Source: Synanceia verrucosa
Lineage: Eukaryota > Chordata > Actinopteri > Perciformes > Synanceiidae
Direction of reading: 5' to 3'
DNA length: 64,000 nt
Assembly: GCA_029721515.1 (NCBI GenBank)
Contig: CM056556.1
Coordinates: 3,658,501 to 3,722,500 of the forward strand
A program made the translations under genes and the position numbers. Of this stretch, positions 49,001-60,155 are shown in pieces (positions within the stretch are counted from its first letter, which is position 1; each line of letters starts with the position of its first letter). The notes beneath the pieces were generated by a model that was not told the origin of the DNA, did no database searches, and saw only the letters and a list, made by a program, of their open reading frames with translations.

Positions 49001-50919
49001 AAGTGAGGTTTTCAAAAACCACTTGGTCCCTGTGGACTGGACTTGTGACCCCTTACAGAGAAACAGTGAGTGATTGGACCTCTCCTTGTTTCAGATGTCC
49101 ATGAGTTGTTTGCAGTTCGACCAAAGAGTGAAACTTTTCCCATGGTTTCATTTGCTAGAAGCCAAAAATATTAGAGTGAGAAAATCACAAAGAAGAAAAA
49201 CAAATTTTAGGTTTTTATCTTTTGTCCACCGATCAACTCACGACCCCTCAGGTACATCTTGTGACCCACTGAAGGGTCTGATCCCTCGTTTAGAAACCAC
49301 TGGACTTAACTACCATTTATTTGTCTGCCTCAAGTGATGTCACTTGAGTCTGGGGGATGAAGATCCAGTGAGTTTACCAGACCTCTGCAGCCTGCTCCTA
49401 CTGCAGCTACATTAGCTGCTAACAGCAAAACACACCTGGCTCTCTGACCAAACTTTCACCTGAGTTGTGGGTAACGTAAGTCATTACGGGAATTTCATTA
49501 CCGACGAAGCAGCCGCTTTGTTCCCTGAGGTAAAAAACACCTGTATATAGTTTCCAATAATTTTTGCACATTTAGAGACAAAGACTCACAAAATTGTATC
49601 GTAAATAATTTTCATCACTTTTTCAAAATTTAACATGTAAAATCTGTTGTGTTCGGTTGTATTGTTTTTGTTCTGACTCTTATAAAAGGCGGTAAATTGT
49701 AAATAATTTCCAGATATTCTAATTTTCCTATGGATAAGCATCAATGCAACAGGCATTCATAAAAGCCCATACTCTGGTAGAAATTATTTGTGTCAACACA
49801 AAGAGAAGTTTTACTGTGTTAACTGGAGATAATTCAAACATCTAATTAGAAACAAACTGCCTCTAAAGTCAACATGGAGTGAATGACAGCACTGGTTGTG
49901 ACTCTTCCTGCCTCAAACCATCCAGACTTTTCAGCAGAGATTGATCTGAACTTGAGATATTTATAATCCATAGACAACAGTGGGCTCCCAAAGGGGGGAG
50001 GTCGTCAAGGCACGAGCTCAGCTGCTCAGACGTTGGACATCTGTTCGGCCTTTTGCAGAAAATAACCCCTCTGACACACACACACTTGTAATTCTACCCT
50101 TAAAATGTCAGAGCAACCCGGAGATGAATTAATTCAGATGATTTCATTGTGCTGAAAGCCCAGGGCATAAATAAATGCTGACTGTTTGTCTATCAGAGAC
50201 TGCAGAGTCAGACAGTAAATATATGGATGGAAATACGCTGATTATTTTGGTGCAATGGCAACAAAAGCAGACGTACCTTATGGTCGGTGCTCACTTCTTC
50301 GTTCTTGTGCTCACTTTCTATTTTAGTCCCACTGTGCTCACTCTCGCTGTGGCTTTCTGTACCAGTCCTGTCTGTGTGTGGAGGTGAATGATCACCGCTC
50401 TGTTCTGTGCATCCCATATCTCCGTTTACCAGCTCGGCGGTCTCTATCCTGGCGCTCTCATTGTTCCTCTCCAGATTATCCTCCTTATCCTTGTCCTTGT
50501 CCTGCTCCATCTGAGCTAGCACCCCGTTAGGTTTGTGGGCATCCTGCGGTGAGGTCGGCGTGGAGGAGTGGTTCTCCTGAGTCCTGCCGGTCTCCGAGTG
50601 CCTCTGGTACGAGCGGTGAGCCGGGCTGCTGTTGGACGACTTGCTGATGTGTTTGAGCGGCGAGCTGTCTCTTTTGTTCTCTGTGCTGCTGGAGGAGCAG
50701 AAGAAAAAAGGGGGAAGTCGGTTATTAGCGCAAAAAGAGTTAATTGACAAAATGCACTGGAGGAAAAGGGAAAAAGAAATATTACAGGAGTCAGTCCAAG
50801 CCTGCGCTCTGCTCAGGGAGTGTGACGGTAAGCAGAGAGCTTCAGCACTTGAGTGTGAGAGTTAAAAATAAAACTGTGGAGATGCACAAACTTCCTTCTG
50901 TCTTATGAGGCTGCAGAGG

Positions 50920-50961
<42 letters not shown>

Positions 50962-53409
50962 AGTAACGAGGAAGACAGGAGGAAGGAGGGGAGGCACCAT
51001 ACTACTCCCCAGAGGTAGACGCTGTCCTACTTCCAAGGAGAACCCACATTATATATTTTACTATAACAGCTCCTAAACTGGAAAAAATAACAGTTTGAAT
51101 TACAGCACAGATACAGAGGCTAGATTAACAAAAAAACACACACAAATGCATGCACAATGTCACCATTCAGCTGCTCTACATCCTGTCCCGGCAGTTGGTC
51201 CAGCTGTTTCCCTGTGAATTACCCTGCAGACCTCCAGCCTACAGCTGCCACTGTATCTTGGCTTCGCTGTGCTGATCTCTTGTCTCCTTATATAGCTGCT
51301 CATAAATCTGATCTAGGACTGAAAGCATCACCGTTTCTAGCAGAAAATAAAGTATAGAGAGTATATAATGTGATCTGACCTTTAGCGGTGTAAAAGAAAA
51401 CATCAGTGAAGCAGGTGATTGTTTTCGCCTTGTTGCACTGAATGTCACTGTCCGGTAGAAACAGGAAGTATGTATAAATAGAGGAACAACAGGCTGATGA
51501 AACAGTCCACAGATGAATCACTTCTGGGCTGTCGGGCCACCTGAGTGTGTCTGAGTGTAAAACAATAACCTGCAAACAGAGCATAGACTAATAGCACGAT
51601 TATCTGCTGAGAGATGACACTGTTTGCACAAAACACACACCTTGTGGTGTGTGGGTACACTTCCTCTTTGCATATAAATAGCACAGCGAGCGCTCCAGGA
51701 CATGACATGAGTTTTAACTGAACTAGACAAGAATTAAGAAGAGCCTCACTTTGCCATGTGTGCAGCGGCCCTTTAAGGAAGTGCCATGTGAACCAGATTA
51801 GTATATTAGTAGGCTTATTCTGTTCTCGGAAGCTGGGGGCCTTTCTCTTCTTTCTGTTATGAGGCCACTAGAGGGCTAATCCCCACAGTCCTGCTGAGAC
51901 TAAAATGAAAAAGATACACCCGATTGCTCTGATTAGCCTCACTGCAGCGCTGGAAAATGTGATGAAAGGTGTGGAGAAAAATGTGTGGGAATTTTGCTTA
52001 GTGTGTTTTCAGGGATGAGGTGACAAAGTGGAGATACTGGGTGAAATTTTAGCAAGCTACTGCACTACTCTGGCACAAAAACTGTGTGTCTGCTACATTA
52101 ATCTAAGTGTAACATGTAGCCTCGACCATATATAGTGATGTTTTGTGGTTGAATATCATTAAGTAATGTTATTTTAGCATGATGTGCAATAACTTAACAT
52201 TGTGTAAATTAATTTATGTTGACAGAACCTAACGCATTTTGGGTAAGATAGCAAATTGCGTGTACAACTCCAGAGCAGAAGGTGGCAGTAGTGAGCGAGC
52301 CGCGAGTTTAAGAAACTTTACAGTTTAAAACACATGCTGAGAGTCTGTAATGAAGACGGTAAGATAAGTCCTTTACTTAAATTCAAAATAAACCACTGCA
52401 CAGAAAAGTCACATCATTTGTTATTGTCCGCTCTATAATTTTGAACGATTAATTCCATCACCGAAAGTTTTCGCAGTGTGCTCACTGATCTTAGCAGCAT
52501 TAGTTGCCATGGTTACCTACTTTGCATTTGCATCGTTTATTAAATGAGCTTATTATAATTGGGTGGAAATATCTTTCCATTTTTTTTATGTTCACCCAAC
52601 AAATGACTATTTTGAGTGTGCAGGGACAAGGGCACCACTGCACTCTCTGTGTGCCTCCCTGGCAATGAAAATGCACACGACTTGTAATAAAACAAGATCT
52701 GATGCACCAAAAAGGGGTATGAGTAAGAAATACTCAGCTAGTAAGAGTTTGTGTAAAAGCAGTAAAAGCACAGACAACAGAATCCTTAAATCACCATGTA
52801 ACCATGATGCAACGGGATCAAAGTGTGGGCGTCACAGAGCGATCCTACCTCATTCTCCTGGGCTTCATCTCCCCACACTGAGTTCTGTCCCACCACTGAA
52901 TGAGGAGCTGAGTTCTCCCTTGCCTCCACAAATCTCCTTTCATCCCCTTTGCTAACGCTTGGCTTAATCTCAGCTTCTGTCTGTCTGCGGCTGTGTTACT
53001 ATCAGTGAGTCAGACTGAGGGTTTAAATAAAGGGACTTCTGCTTTTCATCCCTGAAATAACCGGTATAGGAAACGTTAGGAAAGTTTTCCGTCAGTGTGA
53101 TTACGACAGGAGTGAGTGAGGTGTTTTTATTACAAAAGCTGGTGTTTTAAGTGTTATTCCACCGGAAAACATCTGTCATGGTACGAAAAAAAAATAAATC
53201 CAGTGTCCAGATAGTTCTCACACACCTGTTCTCCTCAAAGCGACTGATGAGGTCTGACACTTTGGAGTGTTTCTCCCGGGTCACCACCCCTCTTCCTCCT
53301 CCTCCTCCTCCCTCCTCCATGGCCTGTTTCAGGGATGGTCTCTGGAAGCGGCCCAGCGGAGACGAGGGCAGCGTCACCGGGCTCTGGAGATGTGGCGGCT
53401 TTGGAGGCA
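43017..53409 (-). CDS. fgd4: FYVE, RhoGEF and PH domain-containing protein 4 (frabin)
   Basis: Frabin binds actin and is a guanine-nucleotide exchange factor for Cdc42; human FGD4 loss causes Charcot-Marie-Tooth 4H (family knowledge). Coding exons in transcript order: 53226-53409, 50277-50688, 48160-48249, 47931-48076, 47660-47816, 46656-46785, 46512-46570, 46283-46429, 45766-45938, 44896-44926, 44283-44363, 44070-44195, 43603-43746, 43375-43515, 43017-43283. From the in-frame ATG at 53320 the protein is 732 aa (human 766). Domains: HSKVSDLISRFEEN near the start, a Ser/Glu-rich low-complexity segment, DH about 170-363, PH1 about 385-485, FYVE about 515-580 with CMKC, RRRHHCRACG and CWKC, and PH2 about 600-690. 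The IYEMLGEEEDIVNPSNEFIK and FQVSGKERMLELQASS blocks favour fgd4 over other FGD members. Sequence upstream of the ATG in the first exon is also open (PPKPPHL), so an upstream coding exon is likely. Confidence 0.92.
44440..44860. other. AT-rich fgd4 intron sequence
   Basis: Intron between the 44283-44363 and 44896-44926 exons. It holds GGCCTATTTAAGAGGGGCTG and AGGGGCTGAAACCCCC-like words reminiscent of the insertion near 9600-9790, probably an old interspersed element. No exon seen. Confidence 0.35.
45376..45440 (-). repeat. Inverted fragment of the GGTTCTT-ended repeat
   Basis: CAGGGTTCTTGGACC followed by ATTTTAAAAGTCAAGTTTAA is the reverse complement of the repeat ends at 31290-31358 and 37941-38018. 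It is in the fgd4 intron between exons at 44896-44926 and 45766-45938. Confidence 0.5.
46944..47589. mobile_element. hAT-like MITE with long inverted repeats in an fgd4 intron
   Basis: The ends are ATGGAAGTATATCTGTG and its exact inverse, and similarity of the two arms continues for about 75 bp with few changes. The flanks are GCAACACT (46936-46943) and ACAACACT (47590-47597), an 8-bp target duplication with one mismatch, which fits hAT superfamily insertion. The inside is A/T-rich with many AAAATTCA words and no ORF. Confidence 0.7.
48250..50276 (-). other. Large fgd4 intron, no exon recognised
   Basis: About 2 kb. Around 49030-49310 a stretch ends with GTTTAGAAACCACTGGACTT, typical of a dispersed fish repeat. 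No conserved reading frame found. Confidence 0.4.
50921..50960. repeat. (TG)n microsatellite
   Basis: About 20 uninterrupted TG units in the fgd4 intron between exons 50277-50688 and 53226-53409. Confidence 0.95.
52849..53000 (-). other. Candidate alternative first exon of fgd4
   Basis: On the minus strand an ATG at 52943 opens a frame that runs to a good donor (AATGAG/GTAGGA) at 52849. The exon ends in phase 2, exactly the phase needed to join the 50277-50688 exon. A second in-frame ATG is at 52868. TTTATTTAAA lies upstream at about 53025-53035. No homology to a known FGD4 first exon was recognised, so this is a phase-and-signal argument only. Confidence 0.3.
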
Positions 53410-54688
53410 CTGTGGAGGAGACTCCACAGTTAGAGACTCATCATGGATGCTAATAGATGCAGATGACTGTGATATTCTGTCACTGCAATGTCCAATTAGA
53501 GCTGAAGGGGGCGGTATAAGCCACCCCTACTGACACCACTCACTGCTGAGCTTTTATTAAACACCCTAAATTCAGTGGTGTAGTCTGGTTTATTCTATCG
53601 GTAAACTCTGACTCCATGTGTGGCTGCATAAAGTCTGCAGGGATTTAAGCTCCATGAAAAGAAATGTTACTGGTCCACCCTCAGTGGAAAATTTTGACAG
53701 TTTTACATAAAACTTTACATTTTATTGATATTTTTGACTATAATTCCGATATTCTTGAAAAGAACATGACAGTTACTTTGTAGAGGAAGCACTGAATGAA
53801 TAAATCCATAGTTTTCTTCAGAAATATGAGCTAATGTGGAGAAAAAGTGAGGTAGCTTATAAGCTACAGACAAAGCTAGGAATAGCTAACAGGCTAATGT
53901 TCCAGAACTTTCCATCACATGAACCACTAACAGACCCACTTTGACTATGAAAGAACTGGGCAACAAACTGTCGACCCTTCACTTCTTTCTCCTGTCTGAA
54001 CTTTTTTCTTTTCTTTTTTTACTTCCTGTCTTTTGAGACATCCTGTCGTCTCCTCCTCCACTCTGTCTGTGAAAAGTTAGCTCTCTGCAGGCTGTCTGAT
54101 GGAGCAGCTGGACTGAACCATTTTAATAAATAGAGAGGGGGGAAGGCGTTGAGAAATGTTTCCAAAAACAAATAAACCTAGTGTTACCAATACATCGTAA
54201 ATAAATATGTGTGACTGTGAGTTTATTACTGATTGTTTATTATTTTGTCAGTATTATAAATGTATTAGGGGCCTCTCTGGGCTCCTGTCAATCATGGACC
54301 CCTAGAATCCATGCTGATATGTATCTTTGCACATCTGTAGTGGGTATACGGTGTATACCTGCTTATCATGTAGACTACATCACTGCCTAAATGTGAGAAG
54401 CAAGTGGTCACCTCATTGTGGAACAACTGAGTCGTTTGACTTGTCTCACATGCAATTTTATTAAAAATTGAACACTCTGCGTGATTTACAGCAGCAGAGA
54501 GAATGGAGCTCTGTCTCTTGTCTTATCGGTGTAGAATCATTTACTCAACTCAAATAAAAGAGGAACAAGGTTCAGGGTTCACATCACAGGCCGATTTATG
54601 TAACTCTATTCCTGTTTTCACACAGAGCCTCGGTTACACCAACGGTCACACAGTTGTGTTTGGCTGAACTGTGGCCGTCATGGTGTAC

Positions 54689-54831
54689 CTTCTGGTTTAG
54701 ACGACAGCCGAGTCCTGTGGCTGAAGCTTCTTCCATTGACACCTCCCCTGCACTTGTCAGTCGACCCACCGCCCGCCCGACTCAGACACGCCTGCACACT
54801 GGGTGGGTTGCTATGCTTGCAGGCCGGGCTG
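54689..54831 (-). CDS. fgd4: Probable additional upstream coding exon of fgd4
   Basis: A 143-bp open segment between a polypyrimidine acceptor (CTTGGCAG/CAGCCC) and a donor (CAGAAG/GTACAC). It ends in phase 1 (GAA-G), which joins the TG of exon 53226-53409 to read P-E-V-P-P-K-P-P without interruption. It contains no in-frame ATG and starts in phase 2, so a further upstream coding exon would be required. Two alternatives are that it is unused or that the 53320 ATG is the true start. Its sequence is not recognised as a known domain. Confidence 0.45.
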
Positions 54832-54968
54832 CTGCCAAGAGCTGAAGGAAACACAGTGAGAAAGAGAAAGAAAGAGTCAGCATGTCCAAGAACATCTCTT
54901 TATCATAGTTGTAGTCAGTGAAATGAGACTGATGATACAGTTATAGTTATTTATTTAGTTATTCTGCC

Positions 54969-55218
54969 CAGGGGTGGGAAAAAATATTGCTATGGCAATA
55001 TATCGTGATACTTTTTCTACTGATATAATATTGATTTTTAATTTCTTAATATTGATTCCTCCCCCCACCACCACCACTAAAAAAGTCATGTTTTGGTCTG
55101 ATTGTAAATCCACAACAATTTCTGCAAGTTGAAATAAAAAGTTAAATAAAAAAGTAAATAAGCTGCATTGACGCTGTAACTTTGACAGCCCTGACGTCCT
55201 TGCCAATACCCACCCCTA
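54969..55218 (+). repeat. GGGGTGGG-ended MITE, copy 1
   Basis: Starts CAGGGGTGGGAAAAAATATT and ends AATACCCACCCCTAA, so the ends are inverted. The internal words GCAATATATCGTGATACTTT and GATATAATATTGATTTTTAA recur in copy 2 at 56081. Confidence 0.65.
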
Positions 55219-56080
55219 ATCACCCCTAATTCACCCCATCAAATACAAGATTTTCAGATATTACTTAACAGAAATGAGGGGCAAGAATGGGGAAGAAGCG
55301 TGCAAACAAAGAAAGCACTGTTGCATCGATGAGCACAAGATGACGGAGCTAATGCTAACCATCCACCAAATGAAACCGCAAGTCTGGCCAAAGTTTTGGA
55401 GGAGATTCGGGAATGAAAACGTTCGTCTATCTTTGCAGATGACAAGTTATTGAGAACTTTCCAGCTGATGCAACAGTGTAGCCGCATGTGTTATTGTTGA
55501 ATATTTGACTTATTTTGAACATTTAAGTGGTTGTAAAGGAAATGGCATAAACACGAGCGTTCAAGCGGTTAAATATGATAAATCAGTGACAGGGGATAAA
55601 TTCTGTGAGGCAATTTTACTCTGAAGTCTAAGGCTGTTTGTTATAGAAAACTTTCACTTTCTCACTTTATTCAGTCACATCAGGTCAGGGGAAAAAAACA
55701 AAACAGGCCTGAGGGATCACTGTGGTTTGACAAAAACACACTCAGACATAATTCCTCCTGTATCTCATCCACACTGACAATCACCAGGATATTATAAGAG
55801 TGTCAGACAGTTCAGTTGATTATCCAGCTAATGATCCAGTTGATGATCAGCGCCGGCGAAGCTTTTACTGAAGCAGCTGGCCACAGATGGTAGAGCATCA
55901 GTGTTTAGACAGAACAGACAGACTGATTTAACAGAGCGACAGACACAGACGGTCAGTGTTTACAGTCTGAATATACCTTCTCTGACCTCACAGCTCACAC
56001 ACATCCATGTGACACTACACATGTACTTAAGCCGATCTCCATATATGGTAGTACACTACACGACCAGGACCAGTGGGAGC

Positions 56081-56262
56081 TAGGGGTGGGGAAAAATAAT
56101 GATATGGCAATATATCATGATACTTTTTCTTCTGATATAATATTGATTTTTAATTTCTTGATACAGAATTTTTCCCCCCCAGAAAAGTCATGTTTTGGAC
56201 CGATTGTAAATCCAGAGCAACTTCTGCACGTTGAAATAAAAACAGGTTAATTTTGAAAGCCA
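56081..56262 (+). repeat. GGGGTGGG-ended MITE, copy 2 (truncated)
   Basis: Starts TAGGGGTGGGGAAAAATAAT and follows copy 1 closely for about 180 bp, then is interrupted by a TA-rich satellite that replaces its right end. Confidence 0.65.
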
Positions 56263-56334
56263 TAATATATATATATATATACGTATATATATATATATAC
56301 GTATATATATATATATACGTATATATATATATAC
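56263..56334. repeat. TA satellite with regular ACGTA interruptions
   Basis: Runs of TATATATATATATATACG repeat with period about 18-20 bp, with ACGT at about 56281, 56299 and 56317. The array is palindromic and could extrude a cruciform. Confidence 0.85.
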
Positions 56335-57811
56335 ACAAGAAATCAGTCCGTTAGTTTCCATTTTAAGCGTCCACTTAAATGTGTGTGTAATTTAACGAGT
56401 GGCACTGATGTATGGTTTGGAGGCAGAAATCAATGTTGTGCTTGGTTAGTTTATTGATGAACAGGGTGGAGAGTGAAGATTAAAGGATACAGACTCTTGC
56501 AAAAACCTGAATTAAAGACTAGGATTTTTTTTTCTGTCCTGTTTTTGAGGTCTAAAGTACAGAAAAACCTTTTTCTCCTCTGCTCAGTGATGCTAAAACG
56601 GAAATAGACATTTTCCATCCCTGTATTATAAATCATTAATAAGAGTTTTTAATTCCTTGATAGTCAAAAATAGATCAAAATAAAAGCGCCTGCACTCATA
56701 GAAGCTAATACATCATAACTTATAACAAATACTGTATGAAATGAGCTGAAACAACTAGCCCATTGGTAGAAAATTACAAACTTCTTTAAAAATAACTATT
56801 TTAATAATTGGCACAAATAAATGCCAAACATTACCAAGGAACAGCCTCATGCTTCTTTGTGTTGTCTCATGTCATAGTAAATTGAGGTTTGAAGAGTGTA
56901 ACGTTTTTTTTTAGGCCAACTAAATCAGTTAACATTAACTGATAATGACAATAATTGTTAGTTACAGCCTTAAAGTACATGAAGGACTAGTATCAGAGTG
57001 TGAAACGTGTTGTTCCTTCCAGATGCAGTTTGTTTGCTGACATTTTACTACTACAGGCCTGTTATTTATTTTCCTTACGGTGATCTTTGAGTTTCTAATC
57101 CTGAAACAGAAAGAGAAAAAAAACAAGAACCACAGAATCACATAGTCACAGTTTCTATTTTTACAGCTCGACCGTAATGAAAGACAACAGCTCTAGTGAC
57201 TGTCTGACTAGAAACAGTCCCACGCTGTCTTTGGGAGGGCGGGTTTTCTAAAATTACCAATCAATTCTGAAGGCGACCTCAGGAATTTCTCTTGATTATG
57301 TGCTTGGCTTTCCCTTGTGGCTACATTAAGAGATCATAAGCAACAAGTTATGCACCATATTGTACATATATGGCTAAAAGCGAAGCAGATTGTGCTCCAC
57401 ATGCAGCGTTTATCCTGGAAGATTGCAGGAGGGTCCACTCTCCACAGCCCAGCCTCCTGTGGTTGTTATTAACTGTGTCAAACACCAGTCGCTCAGCTCT
57501 AAATCAACTCTGTGCTGGAGGATTTCACTTGAACCTGAGCGAACGTGCAGGTATTTTAAGTGTTAATGTTCAAGACGAGGAAAGAGAGACACAAATAGCA
57601 TGTTTGTTTTGGACCTAGATACCAACTCTTCTGTCAGTTTCATAGAAAATGATGATGAATCTTTAAGCTCACTTCTGTTATGGTAAAAACATGATAAACT
57701 CTACGTCCTTTCTCAGAAAGTGCATGACAGAAACTGTCGCCCCTGGTAACACACTCATTCTGGCATCTTGGCTTTAAATCGCTTGGCATTAGTGACAGGC
57801 TGCTGTGTTAA

Positions 57812-58293
57812 CTCTTTGAGTGCCATTGACGTATTTCAACGTCATTTAAAATATGACGCTTGAGTGCCATCAACGTAATCAAAGTGGTTTTTCGGCAGTG
57901 GGTCGCCAATCGTAGTCTCCTGCAGCCTGTGAGTAATTTTGGGGCTTCTGGGAGATGTAGTCAGAACATAAAAAGACATTACACGCCACGGAGATCAAAA
58001 CAGGAAGTGGAGACGATCAAGATTAGAGAGCAAAACAAACAGAATCTGGACAAAAAGTGGTGTTTTTGGTGAAAGTGTCCTCTACTCTACCTCTGATAAA
58101 ACAAGAATGGAACAAGGTAAAAACAAACATTTTTTCATGATGAAATAGAGAGTCTCTTCTTTCATTTGAGATATTCAGTGTTTTCAGAGACATAGAACAA
58201 AATATTCTGTGGGTCTTGAAATATGACTCAAAATGGGAAAAAACGCTGGAACAAGGCACTTTCTGTTTTATAAGACGGCTGACACTCAAAGTG
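57812..58293 (+). mobile_element. TTAA-target MITE, copy C
   Basis: 482 bp, ends CTCTTTGAGTGCCA and the inverse of CACTTTGAGTGTC, flanked by TTAA at 57808-57811 and 58294-58297. The interior matches copy B nearly throughout, in the same orientation, and copy A inverted. Confidence 0.82.
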
Positions 58294-60022
58294 TTAAGAA
58301 GTAGCAGCCAGCCACCACCCTGCAGAAACACTTTGATTCTCCTCCTCCATCTGTGTGACGGGGAAGCAGCCCTGTTTATGCGGCTGGTAGAAACTAGAAG
58401 CTGCCATGTGTGATAACACTTAATGGGATGGCAGCTGATCTCTCTACATCAGTATTCTGCTTTGCACTGAAACCGAAACACGGTGCTGCAGTCCAGGAAG
58501 TGCAGAGTCAAACCGAGACTCGACCTTTGCCTCTGTCCTTGTTGGAGGATTGTGAGACTTGCTGCCATGGCAACAAGCCCTCCACCCACGATGCAACATT
58601 TACTTCACCTCTGAGTGGACAGACCCTGAATTCTTCTGCTTCTATCTCAATAAATCTGTTTTTTTTTTTTGCCCGACTCAAGCAAAATACGTCTTCAAAG
58701 AGTATCTTCCCTCAGAGCAGACCTGTCTCCTGTTTCAAAGAGAATCTACTTCTACCTGAGTGCAGTAGCTTATGTGCATATACAGTAAGTGTGGCCATCG
58801 CTGTGGTGGTGCTACAGCAGTACGCATCCCATCATCCACAGCCCTCCAGCTCTGCCACATCACAGCAGCAGAGGAACGAGTTCACTGTGAGGCTGAAGGA
58901 ATGTATAACTCTGACACAAACGTCTTTCTCTGCAACAAAAAGCAAACACTGCCCGAAAATAGTGACTCAACTAGTGCCTAAAATAGTTTGGCTCCATGGA
59001 TGGATTGCCATGAATTTCTGACAATTTCCGACAGACACACCAACAATGACTTCCCTGGAGCTAAACCTGGCTAAAAACTGGCTCTGTGAGCATTTTAACA
59101 ATGCACTTAAAGGGCACCATGAGACCAAAGCCTGCAGCAAAGTCTGATCATAAACACACTGCAGTCCTTGTGGCTTTGGGTAGGCATGTTACTCTGTTAA
59201 TCTGCACTCAGTCAAACGCTACAGAGCCTTTTGAACCTTCCCGATCCATTTTGACCTGCCAATTAAAGCAGGAAAAGTACAATTAATAACATTAATTACA
59301 GTTGCTCTCCATTTATCTAGCAGAGCCAGTTCCAGAGTTCAAGGAGCAGTCATTGAAGTGACTATTTACACCTGTGCTTTTCCTGCTTAGACAAGCTAAA
59401 ACACCTGACGTGAAAAGACGTTCAGGACATTTATGCCTCATGACATCACCTGCTTGACTCGCCTTCTCCTCATCCTTCCTCATCACGCTCCTTCTGTTCC
59501 CCCCTAAACATCCTCTGGCAAAATGTGTGCTCATACTGAAGTGTCAGAGCTCCAGGTGAAAACAAAACAAAAGACACACCTGTCTTTGAGCTGCAGTGCG
59601 TCCCCACCCTGTGTGTGACACAGCTTGAAACTAAGGCTTTGTCTTCTCGCCTCGTGGCCCCACGGGCTCCACATTAATATCAAAAGGAATGTCTGAGAGG
59701 ACTTTTTACAAATTCTGCTTCTTCTTAATAAATGGTCTAGCATATTAAAGACAGAAGATAGCACAGAAAATGGAAGAGAGTCTCAGTGAGTCGAAGCACA
59801 TCCAGAATATCAGCTTGCAACCGTTTTAATTATGGTTAAAGTAAAAAAAGGTGCGGTGATCTGAGTCTGTTTATGTGCATATGGAAGACTCTGCCATGTA
59901 GATAAAAAAGCAGGTCAACTATCATGTTCTAGCCAATACTGACGTATGATTTTATCTAACATCTAACAAGAAGTGAGAGGCAATCCAAGAGGAATCGAAC
60001 AGCTGAAAATGAATGAACTCAC

Positions 60023-60155
60023 CCTGGAGCATCAACAGAAATGAAGCGTCAGTGATGGATCACTCTGTGTGGTGTGTGGGTCCTCGAAGGAAATCAGGTT
60101 CAGGTTTCAAGCTATCTACCCGCCGAGTGACTCAACTCACAGAGCAGCACGAGAC
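60023..60155 (-). promoter_or_regulatory. Candidate fgd4 promoter with TATA box and first exon
   Basis: On the minus strand TATAAAG at 60186-60180 is followed about 155 bp downstream by CTCCAGG/GTGAGT, a strong splice donor (GT at 60022-60021). This looks like a TATA promoter with a short first exon ending at 60023. The only late ATG (ATGCTCCAGG) does not fit the phase of exon 54689-54831, so the exon would be non-coding or join elsewhere. Assignment to fgd4 rests on strand and position only. Confidence 0.35.

Noticed and set aside
52563..52955. 130-codon plus-strand open frame
   Set aside because: No homology, overlaps the candidate alternative fgd4 first exon on the other strand; low support.
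58410..59021. 203-codon plus-strand open frame
   Set aside because: No domain or family recognised, biased composition with an F run from a T tract, no convincing splice or promoter context.
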